DNA of 7,329 bases from Spirochaetaceae bacterium (GTDB lineage Bacteria > Spirochaetota > Spirochaetia > UBA9216), in NCBI GenBank assembly GCA_028527945.1, contig JAQQAK010000403.1:1-7329 (forward strand), given 5' to 3'. Positions 1 to 5,409 of this stretch are shown piece by piece. A program made the translations under genes and the position numbers. The notes below the pieces were generated by a model that worked only from the letters and a program-made list of their open reading frames with translations, was not told the DNA's origin and ran no database searches. Position 1 is the first letter of the stretch. Every line of letters starts with the position of its first letter.

Positions 1-41
1 TTCTTACATGCCTTTTCTATGATAAGTTTATTTCGTCCCAT
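1..41 (-). CDS. 5' end of an unidentified gene, possibly a TetR-type regulator (partial)
   Basis: Only the first 13 codons lie in the window; they read MGRNKLIIEKACK and continue past the left edge. Support for a real gene comes from an AGGA Shine-Dalgarno-like sequence five bases before the ATG and a strong extended -10 promoter (TGtTATAAT) about 35 bases upstream. A basic start followed by an 'IIEKAC' helix is reminiscent of the first helix of TetR-family repressors (usually R..IL.AA..LF), but 13 residues cannot prove this. The gene is divergent from the radical SAM gene and separated from it by 136 bp. Seen: start, ribosome site, promoter. Inferred: the family. It could be any other protein. 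Confidence 0.4.
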   Translation of the reverse strand, partial: MGRNKLIIEKACK

Positions 42-75
42 GGTATTCCTGTTATTTTTTCGTTTTTGCAGACTT

Positions 76-84
76 ATTATAACA
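76..84 (-). promoter_or_regulatory. Extended -10 promoter for the left-edge gene
   Basis: On the minus strand the sequence reads TGtTATAAT, a perfect -10 hexamer (76-81) with the TG extension (83-84). No convincing -35 box lies 16-18 bp upstream, which is acceptable for an extended -10 promoter. Transcription would start near 69, giving a leader of about 28 nt before the ATG at 41. Confidence 0.5.
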
Positions 85-177
85 TTTTGCCATGGGGCTT
101 TCTTTTTACTTTTTGGCGTGCATTTTATTTTACTGGCCGCACACCTTAATTTATATATTGATTCAAACACTTAACCT

Positions 178-1542
178 ATGTTACCCTTACATATGTTAAG
201 CAACAAAATAACAACCTTGGCAGAATCAGCAAGATATGATGTCTGTCTTTCATCCTGTTCTACCGGTGCCTCCGGAAAGCAAGGTCGAAGCAGAAATCCA
301 AGGAATCCTCTGCATGACTGGATATATCCGGCAGCAGTCCCAGGTCAGGGAATTGTTCATATTTTAAAAATTCTTCAAAGCAACAGCTGTAAAAACAGCT
401 GCAGCTATTGTCAGTTTTCTTCCAAAAACAGTAATCTTAGACGAACAACCTTAAGTCCGGAAGAACTTGCGGTATCTTTTATGGAAATGTTTAGAAAAAG
501 GCTTGTAAGCGGTATTTTTATTTCATCTGGAGTATGTAGAAGCCCATCACATTCAATGGAGGAAATGGTAAAAACCGCGGAACTGCTAAGAAAACGTTAC
601 CGCTTTAAGGGGTACATTCATCTAAAAATAATCCCAGGTTGTAATGAAGAACTTATACTTGCCGCCGCTGAACTTGCAGACAGGCTATCAATTAATATGG
701 AAGCGCCAACTCGCAACCATCTGCATAATATTGCGCCTGATAAAGATTTAATATCTCAAATTATACCAGCAGTATCTGTAACTGCAAATATATTAAAGAA
801 AAAAAAGGACAGCGATTCTTTTAGTAGAATAAAAGCTAAAAGCCAAACGACTCAATTTGTAGTTGGGGCATCAAATGAAAAAGATATCGAAATAATAAAA
901 TCTGTAGATACCCTTTATCGTAATTACTATATGTTCAGATCATATTTTTCTGCTTATCAAGAAAAATGGGCGGTTGAAACTCAGAGTCAAAGCAAAAACA
1001 AAGAGCAAGATCCTTTTAAAGGATATCCTCTTCTACGAGAGCACAGACTCTATCAATGTGACTTTCTTATGCGTGCTTATGGGTTTCGCTTTCCGGAACT
1101 TATTTTTGATTCAAAAGGAAATATACCTCTTGAGACAGATCCTAAAACAGCCTGGGCAATGATGAATCAGGACATTTTTCCGATAGAAATTAATAAAGCA
1201 GACTTTGCCAGCCTTATAAAAGTCCCCGGAATTGGGCCTCAGTCGGCTGAAAAAATTATTAAAGAACGTAAAAACAATCATTTAAAAAATTCTGATGATC
1301 TAAAACGTACCGGAGCATGGAGCAATAGAGCCTGTGGATGGATAACACTTGACGGGAAAAAAACTGAAGATTCAAACGCGTCTTCACAAAAATGGCTCTT
1401 TGAAGAACTTGCCCCTTCAAACTGGAAAAAGCCTGAAGATTTTGGTATAAAAACTTCTGCGGAAAAAGACTTCCCTGCGCAGAAAGGGAAATGGGTTAAT
1501 TATACATTTAATAAAAACAAGAAAAAAATCTGGTGCAGATAA
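178..1542 (+). CDS. Radical SAM protein of the putative DNA modification/repair, UDG-linked family
   Basis: A 454-residue radical SAM enzyme. The [4Fe-4S]/SAM motif is CxxxCxxC at residues 71-78 (C71, C75, C78). The rest matches the family named for its link to uracil-DNA-glycosylase-like proteins: an N-terminal 'ARYDVC' segment (18-23), 'GIFISSGV' (112-119), 'GYIHLKIIPG' (145-154), 'ADRLSINMEAPT' (167-178), 'YQCDFLMRAYGF' (292-303), and a helix-hairpin-helix DNA-binding motif 'LIKVPGIGPQSAEKII' (346-361). Family members are about 415 residues, so this one is slightly long. The chemistry is unknown; a role in DNA modification or repair is inferred from the HhH motif and the usual partner. That partner is absent here. 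Neither the ATG at 178 nor the in-frame ATG at 193 has a Shine-Dalgarno sequence, so the exact start is uncertain. The gene converges with paaK, 9 bp between stops. Confidence 0.85.
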   Translation: MLPLHMLSNKITTLAESARYDVCLSSCSTGASGKQGRSRNPRNPLHDWIYPAAVPGQGIVHILKILQSNSCKNSCSYCQFSSKNSNLRRTTLSPEELAVSFMEMFRKRLVSGIFISSGVCRSPSHSMEEMVKTAELLRKRYRFKGYIHLKIIPGCNEELILAAAELADRLSINMEAPTRNHLHNIAPDKDLISQIIPAVSVTANILKKKKDSDSFSRIKAKSQTTQFVVGASNEKDIEIIKSVDTLYRNYYMFRSYFSAYQEKWAVETQSQSKNKEQDPFKGYPLLREHRLYQCDFLMRAYGFRFPELIFDSKGNIPLETDPKTAWAMMNQDIFPIEINKADFASLIKVPGIGPQSAEKIIKERKNNHLKNSDDLKRTGAWSNRACGWITLDGKKTEDSNASSQKWLFEELAPSNWKKPEDFGIKTSAEKDFPAQKGKWVNYTFNKNKKKIWCR

Positions 1543-1544
1543 AA

Positions 1545-1560
1545 AACGACCTTATTCGTT
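1545..1560 (-). terminator. Weak candidate terminator after paaK
   Basis: Read on the minus strand, AACGA and TCGTT form a 5-bp stem with a 6-nt loop, and a run of six Ts begins in the last stem bases (1546-1541). The paaK stop codon sits in the loop. The stem is short and only moderately GC-rich, so termination would be weak at best. No other terminator is visible in the 9-bp gap between the two convergent genes. Confidence 0.3.
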
Positions 1561-2859
1561 GCGTTCGTCAATAACGCGTTTGGCCTTTCCTTCTGAAACG
1601 GGAAGAGACCCCTGCTCGTGAAGTTCTACTACTGGATTTATAAAAATTGATGTTTTAAGGTTTTCAGCGATTCTTGCTTTCAGACTGTAAAGATCTCTTG
1701 TATCATCTGTAATAACGTCTTTTGTTACTTCAGTTTTTACAATGAGTTTATCAAGAGGCCCTGATTTCTGAGCAATAATAAGGTAGTTTGTCCCGACCTC
1801 AGGCATACGCATTATAACTTCTTCAATTTGAGAAGGAAAAACATTTACACCATTTATAATGAGCATATCATCAGATCTACCTTTAATTCTATCAATTCGT
1901 CTATGAAGCCTTCCACAGCGGCATTTTCCAGGAATAAACCGAGTCAAATCTCTTGTTCGATAGCGTAAAATAGGCATAGCGTCACGGTGCAATATAGTAA
2001 GAACCAATTCACCATACTCACCTTCTTTTACAGGCTCAAGTGTGTCAGGATTTATTATTTCAGGGATGTATGAATCTTCCCAGACATGAAGACCGTCTTT
2101 ATAAGAACACTCAAAAGCAAGTCCGGGGCCGTTCATTTCAGATAACCCATAACAATTGTAGATATCAATATCCCAAAGGTTTTCAATCTTCTTTCTTACA
2201 TCTTCAGAATGTGGCTCAGCGCCGACATAGCCTCTCTTCAAGGCAAGATCAGAACGCTTTATTCCAAGCTCTTCCATTTTAGAATAAAGATAAAGCATAT
2301 AACTTGGAGTAGCATGAATTGCTGTAGTTTGAAAATCTTTCATCATCTTGAATTGACGGGCAGTATTACCGGAACTTACCGGAATAACCATCATTCCAAG
2401 TTTTTCAGCTCCATAATGAAGCATTATTCCACCAGTAAACAGGCCATAGGTCATCATGTTCTGAAAAACATCTTCAGAGCTTGCGCCAGTACCAGCAAGA
2501 GAGCGACATAATATTTCTGTACTTCTATCAAGATCTTCAGCAGTGAGATAGATAGTTGTTGGAGTTCCAGTGGTACCGCTTGAAGCATGCATTCGCACAA
2601 CATCTGAGCGGTCAACCGCCAAAAAACCATATGGATAAGAATCACGGAGATCATTTTTCTTGGTGAAAGGAAGGCGCTTTAAATCATCAAGACTTTTAAT
2701 ATCATCAGATGAAGTTATTCCTGATTCAGGTAATTTTTTACCATAATAATCAGAGTTTAATGCCAGTTCAACCGCCCTCTTTAAACCTTCTAGCTGTATT
2801 GAATCGAGTTCTTCTCTGCTTGCACACTCGACTTTTTTATTGTAGTAATTTATCCCCAT
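1552..2859 (-). CDS. paaK: Phenylacetate-CoA ligase-type enzyme (AMP-forming, ANL superfamily)
   Basis: A 435-residue adenylating enzyme of normal PaaK length. It activates an arylacetate with ATP to an acyl-adenylate and transfers it to CoA in the cytoplasm. Visible motifs: the N-terminal 'REELDSIQLEGLKRAV' helix; P-loop 'ASSGTTGTP' (92-100); 'YGLSE' (237-241); 'RYRTRDL' with the ribose-binding Asp (299-305); 'CRCGR' (313-317), common in PaaK proteins; hinge 'RIKGRSDDMLIINGVNVFP' (324-342); and the C-terminal 'GSLPVSEGKAKRV' with the expected catalytic lysine near K425. It is the last gene of iorA-iorB-paaK, 15 bp after iorB, with a weak ribosome site (GGAT). In IorAB operons such ligases probably handle phenylacetate, 4-hydroxyphenylacetate or indoleacetate. 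The exact substrate is not readable from sequence. Confidence 0.92.
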   Translation of the reverse strand: MGINYYNKKVECASREELDSIQLEGLKRAVELALNSDYYGKKLPESGITSSDDIKSLDDLKRLPFTKKNDLRDSYPYGFLAVDRSDVVRMHASSGTTGTPTTIYLTAEDLDRSTEILCRSLAGTGASSEDVFQNMMTYGLFTGGIMLHYGAEKLGMMVIPVSSGNTARQFKMMKDFQTTAIHATPSYMLYLYSKMEELGIKRSDLALKRGYVGAEPHSEDVRKKIENLWDIDIYNCYGLSEMNGPGLAFECSYKDGLHVWEDSYIPEIINPDTLEPVKEGEYGELVLTILHRDAMPILRYRTRDLTRFIPGKCRCGRLHRRIDRIKGRSDDMLIINGVNVFPSQIEEVIMRMPEVGTNYLIIAQKSGPLDKLIVKTEVTKDVITDDTRDLYSLKARIAENLKTSIFINPVVELHEQGSLPVSEGKAKRVIDERNE

Positions 2860-2874
2860 AATTGTATCCGTTAT

Positions 2875-3438
2875 TTATGCCCGTCCGCTTATAAAAGCTT
2901 TTAAATTCTGCTCGACAACATCTTCACCCTTTGCTGAAAACATCTGCTTAATTGCTTGTTCAATATATTTCTGCTCTACAGGAAGATAAGACGAAGCGGC
3001 TCCAACTATTACAATATTAGCAGCCTTCATATTTCCTGATTCTCTTGCAATTGCTTTAGCATCTACAATAACAGAAACACCTGTAGCTTTTACATTTTCG
3101 ATTATTTCAGATTCATCAGGATAGTCAGGAATATTAATAACGGTCTCAGAAGAAGTTACAATTTTACCTTCAGGATTAAGATAATCAAGATATCTTAAAG
3201 ATTCCAATGGTTCCATACTGAGAATCATATCCGCATTACCGCGGCCTACAAGATCTCCGGGAATTTCTTTATCAGAAATTCTAAGATGAGACATAACTGC
3301 CCCACCTCTCTGAGCCATTCCGTGAACCTCAGACTGTCTGACATTTAGCCCCTGAAGCATAGCACTTGTTGCAATACACGCAGCAACAGAAAGGACACCC
3401 TGTCCACCTACTCCGGCAAGTATAATATCGTATTTCAT
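2875..3438 (-). CDS. iorB: Indolepyruvate oxidoreductase subunit beta (IorB)
   Basis: The 187-residue gamma-type domain subunit of the 2-oxoacid:ferredoxin oxidoreductase superfamily, near the usual length of about 190-200. With IorA it carries out CoA-dependent oxidative decarboxylation of arylpyruvates (indolepyruvate, phenylpyruvate, hydroxyphenylpyruvate) to aryl-acetyl-CoA, CO2 and reduced ferredoxin. Family marks are the N-terminal 'GVGGQGVL' loop (9-16) and 'SEVHGMAQRGGAV' (36-48), followed by 'PLESLRYLDYLNPEG'. The protein has no CxxC motifs, so it does not replace the ferredoxin domain missing from IorA. Its ATG overlaps the iorA stop by 4 nt (ATGA), which suggests translational coupling, and a GGGGGG run just upstream may serve as the ribosome site. 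Confidence 0.93.
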   Translation of the reverse strand: MKYDIILAGVGGQGVLSVAACIATSAMLQGLNVRQSEVHGMAQRGGAVMSHLRISDKEIPGDLVGRGNADMILSMEPLESLRYLDYLNPEGKIVTSSETVINIPDYPDESEIIENVKATGVSVIVDAKAIARESGNMKAANIVIVGAASSYLPVEQKYIEQAIKQMFSAKGEDVVEQNLKAFISGRA

Positions 3439-5039
3439 TTATTCCCCCCAGCTTTCTTGCGCTTACGTGCAGTCTCAAGACATTCTCTTAATGAAATAAC
3501 AACCGAAATACCATCATATTCCATTTCGGTCTTAATTACGTCCACATTTTCTGTGTGATTCTTTTTCAGAGGTACAATTGTTTTTATATGATCCGGTTCT
3601 ATTCCGATTCCTTCAATTAATGATTTAAGTCTTGAAGAAGGTAAAATTGTCTCCTGACCGCCTGTCATAGCTACTGTTCCATTATCAAGAATAATAACTG
3701 TCATTGGAGTATTGCATGATACGGCATCTACAAGCGGAGATATTCCGGAATGAAGAAAAGTACTGTCGCCAATAACAGCCACAACAGGCTTAAAACCTGC
3801 TTCAGCAGCACCCTTGGCAGTTCCAATAGAAGCACCCATACAAATTATAGTCTCTATGGCTTTATGCGGAGGCAAGGCTCCAAGAGAATAACATCCGATA
3901 TCTGAAGTTACTATAGAATTATCAAATTCTTCTCTGGCGGAATTAATAGCAGCATATGTATCAGCATGAGGACAACCTTTACAAAGCTGAGGAGGTCTTC
4001 CAGGAAGAGCCATTTCAGTTTTAAGCCCCTCTCGCTTGGGAAGTCCCAAAGCGCCACGTATATTATCAGGATTAAGCTCTCCGGTTAAAGATATTGCGCC
4101 ATTACGCTTTCCGCTTATTTCTATAGATTGTTCAAGATAACCTCTTAAGTAATCTTCAATAAAAGTACAACCTTCTTCAATTACAACAATTTTCTTTACG
4201 CTTGCCGCAAGTTTCTGGATCTTATCCTTTGGAGCCGGGTACGCGCTTATATGTAAATGAGACGGAAGTGAAGGCAATTCAATCTTTGCCTCATCATAAT
4301 AATTTCGTCCAAGCCCGGTTGTTATGACACCAAAATCAGTAAAGTCTGTATTTATAGAAAGAGGGTTATACTCTGATTCATTAGTGTATTTTTCAAAATC
4401 TGTTTGATCTTCAAGAAGTTTTGCCCAGTTTTTTCTGGCAAGAGCAGGAAGGAGCCTCCATCCAGCTGTATTATCGCTTTTATGAAGCTCATTTGCCTCT
4501 CTTTTTTCTGAAGGAACAACGACGGCTCTTGAATGAGCAAGCCTTGTAACAAGTCTTATCATTACAGGAATATGGAATTTTTCAGATATATCAAATGCTT
4601 CTCTGGTCATTTCATAGCATTCCTGCTGATTTCTTGGTTCAAAGCACATAATTCTGGCAAAAGCAGAATAATATCTTGAGTCCTGTTCTCCTTGAGATGA
4701 GTGCATTCCAGGATCATCCGCTACAGCAATTACCAAACCGCCATTTATATCACATAGGGCTGAATTCATAAAAGAATCTGCCGCAACATTAAGACCTACA
4801 TGTTTCATTGTAACAAGAACTCTTTTTCCAACAAATGAGGCACCCAAAGCTTCTTCATAAGCAGTTTTCTCATTAGAAGACCATGTTGCAAAAAGATCTT
4901 TACTTGAAGAGGAATATTCTAAAATATATTCCATTATCTCACTTGATGGAGTTCCAGGATAACCATAAGCTGATGACATACCAGCATCAATTGCACCCAA
5001 AGCGAGAGCTTCATCTCCTAACAGGACCATTTCGTCCAT
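3435..5039 (-). CDS. iorA: Indolepyruvate oxidoreductase subunit alpha (IorA), lacking the C-terminal ferredoxin domain
   Basis: The 534-residue catalytic subunit of the TPP-dependent arylpyruvate:ferredoxin oxidoreductase. Order of domains: an N-terminal pyrimidine-binding domain with 'YPGTPSSE' (27-34) and 'MKHVGLNVAADSFMN' (78-92); a middle domain at about 235-330; and a C-terminal TPP pyrophosphate-binding domain with 'CKGCPHAD' (353-360), 'SDIGCYSLG' (379-387) and the GDS...DNGTVAMTGG TPP/Mg motif (424-461). Canonical IorA proteins are about 580-620 residues and end in a two-cluster ferredoxin domain. This one stops at 'SLRECLETARKRKK', where that domain would begin, and runs directly into iorB. 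C353, C356, C383 and possibly C520 could still hold one TPP-proximal [4Fe-4S] cluster (inference). The start has a good AGGAG six bases before the ATG. It is the first gene of iorA-iorB-paaK. Confidence 0.92.
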   Translation of the reverse strand: MDEMVLLGDEALALGAIDAGMSSAYGYPGTPSSEIMEYILEYSSSSKDLFATWSSNEKTAYEEALGASFVGKRVLVTMKHVGLNVAADSFMNSALCDINGGLVIAVADDPGMHSSQGEQDSRYYSAFARIMCFEPRNQQECYEMTREAFDISEKFHIPVMIRLVTRLAHSRAVVVPSEKREANELHKSDNTAGWRLLPALARKNWAKLLEDQTDFEKYTNESEYNPLSINTDFTDFGVITTGLGRNYYDEAKIELPSLPSHLHISAYPAPKDKIQKLAASVKKIVVIEEGCTFIEDYLRGYLEQSIEISGKRNGAISLTGELNPDNIRGALGLPKREGLKTEMALPGRPPQLCKGCPHADTYAAINSAREEFDNSIVTSDIGCYSLGALPPHKAIETIICMGASIGTAKGAAEAGFKPVVAVIGDSTFLHSGISPLVDAVSCNTPMTVIILDNGTVAMTGGQETILPSSRLKSLIEGIGIEPDHIKTIVPLKKNHTENVDVIKTEMEYDGISVVISLRECLETARKRKKAGGNK

Positions 5040-5080
5040 TCCACACTCCTATAATCAAATTCTGCCAAGAGGACAGTAAA

Positions 5081-5098
5081 ATTGTAAATAATTACAAT
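5081..5098. promoter_or_regulatory. Candidate operator: perfect 7-bp dyad at the iorA start site
   Basis: ATTGTAA-ATAA-TTACAAT is a perfect inverted repeat with 7-bp arms and a 4-bp spacer, directly downstream of the iorA -10 box and covering the predicted transcription start. A third copy of the half-site (TTACAAT, 5122-5128) includes the -35 box. This is typical repressor geometry. The stem is too AT-rich to act as a terminator. The half-site also occurs inside genes, so only the dyad and its position are notable. The cognate regulator is unknown. Confidence 0.45.
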
Positions 5099-5127
5099 AA
5101 TATAAACCCAGAATACGGATTTTACAA
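5099..5127 (-). promoter_or_regulatory. Sigma70-type promoter of the iorA-iorB-paaK operon
   Basis: On the minus strand TTGTAA (-35, 5122-5127) and TATATT (-10, 5099-5104) are separated by exactly 17 bp. The start would fall near 5092, giving a leader of roughly 50 nt before the iorA ATG. The box lies after the terminator of the preceding small gene, so the operon is expected to be transcribed independently of it. Confidence 0.6.
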
Positions 5128-5174
5128 TCAATAATTCTATTTAATTTGATATGAAGATATGGAAGGATTAAAAC

Positions 5175-5204
5175 AAAAAAAAGGCTGCCTCAAACAGCAG
5201 CCTT
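5175..5204 (-). terminator. Intrinsic terminator after the small membrane protein gene
   Basis: A perfect 8-bp stem (AAGGCTGC / GCAGCCTT, 5197-5204 with 5181-5188) encloses an 8-nt loop, and on the minus strand it is followed by a run of eight Ts (5182-5175). The small gene's TGA stop (5190-5192) lies in the loop, so the hairpin's 5' arm encodes the last residues. It separates the small gene from the iorA operon. Confidence 0.85.
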
Positions 5205-5327
5205 GTCGGTTTCTTTTTCTTGCTCAGAACAAGCTAAAGGAGTACTCTCTTTCCCCCAATGTATGAATCCAAAAATGATGCACCCAAATATAGATAAAAA
5301 TAAAACTGCATAAGCTGCTGCACCCAT
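5190..5327 (-). CDS. 45-residue single-pass membrane protein resembling a symporter small accessory protein
   Basis: A short gene with strong signals: Shine-Dalgarno AGGAG six bases before the ATG, an extended -10 promoter upstream, and an intrinsic terminator over its end. The protein starts MGAAAYAVLFLSIFG, has one hydrophobic helix at about residues 5-22, then 'HWGKE' (23-27), and a polar, acidic C-terminal tail with a cysteine (C33). The pattern AY..L..LS...C.I.G.I.W matches my recollection of the small accessory proteins encoded beside sodium:solute symporters, where the helix ends in a Trp and a basic, charged tail follows. If so, it would sit in the cytoplasmic membrane and help a transporter. 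No symporter gene is adjacent: iorA follows and the aminotransferase precedes. An unrelated regulatory membrane peptide is the alternative. That the gene is real is well supported; the family call is moderate. Confidence 0.75.
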   Translation of the reverse strand: MGAAAYAVLFLSIFGCIIFGFIHWGKESTPLACSEQEKETDKAAV

Positions 5328-5363
5328 GTTACACTCCTGCGCTAATTTTATTTGATTATCGGT

Positions 5364-5372
5364 ATAATAGCA
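5364..5372 (-). promoter_or_regulatory. Extended -10 promoter of the small membrane protein gene
   Basis: On the minus strand the sequence reads TGcTATTAT (TATTAT at 5364-5369, TG at 5371-5372), one mismatch from the consensus hexamer plus the TG extension. The -35 at the right spacing is weak (GTGCAA). The start would fall near 5357, giving a leader of about 30 nt. Read-through from the aminotransferase gene 82 bp upstream is also possible. Confidence 0.5.
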
Positions 5373-5394
5373 TAAAAAATAAATCTTTGCACAT

Positions 5395-5409
5395 TAACTT
5401 CACAAGTTA
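5395..5409. repeat. Short inverted repeat just after the aminotransferase stop
   Basis: TAACTT-CAC-AAGTTA is a perfect 6-bp inverted repeat immediately downstream of the aminotransferase stop codon and just upstream of the small gene's promoter. It is not followed directly by a T-run on the minus strand and is AT-rich, so it is a poor terminator. It shares the TTAACTT/AAGTTAA heptamer found twice in the 6601-6719 intergenic region and may be an operator. Confidence 0.3.

Noticed and set aside
1561..1577. GCGTT-N7-AACGC inverted repeat near the end of paaK
   Set aside because: It is inside the coding region, has no T-run on either strand, and a 5-bp stem of this kind is expected by chance.
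2040..2654. Several open frames of 60-100 codons opposite to or overlapping paaK
   Set aside because: They lie wholly within a well-conserved enzyme gene, have no ribosome sites that stand out and encode no recognisable domain.
3435..3460. Short IorA as a frameshift or sequencing error that removed the ferredoxin domain
   Set aside because: The stop overlaps the iorB ATG by 4 nt and iorB is intact, so there is no room for a roughly 60-residue ferredoxin domain in any frame. The +1 frame is cysteine-rich but does not match the CxxCxxCxxxCP pattern.
4883..5134. Plus-strand open frame across the start of iorA and its promoter
   Set aside because: It is antisense to the conserved IorA N terminus and runs across the well-formed iorA promoter and dyad; the product has no domain features.
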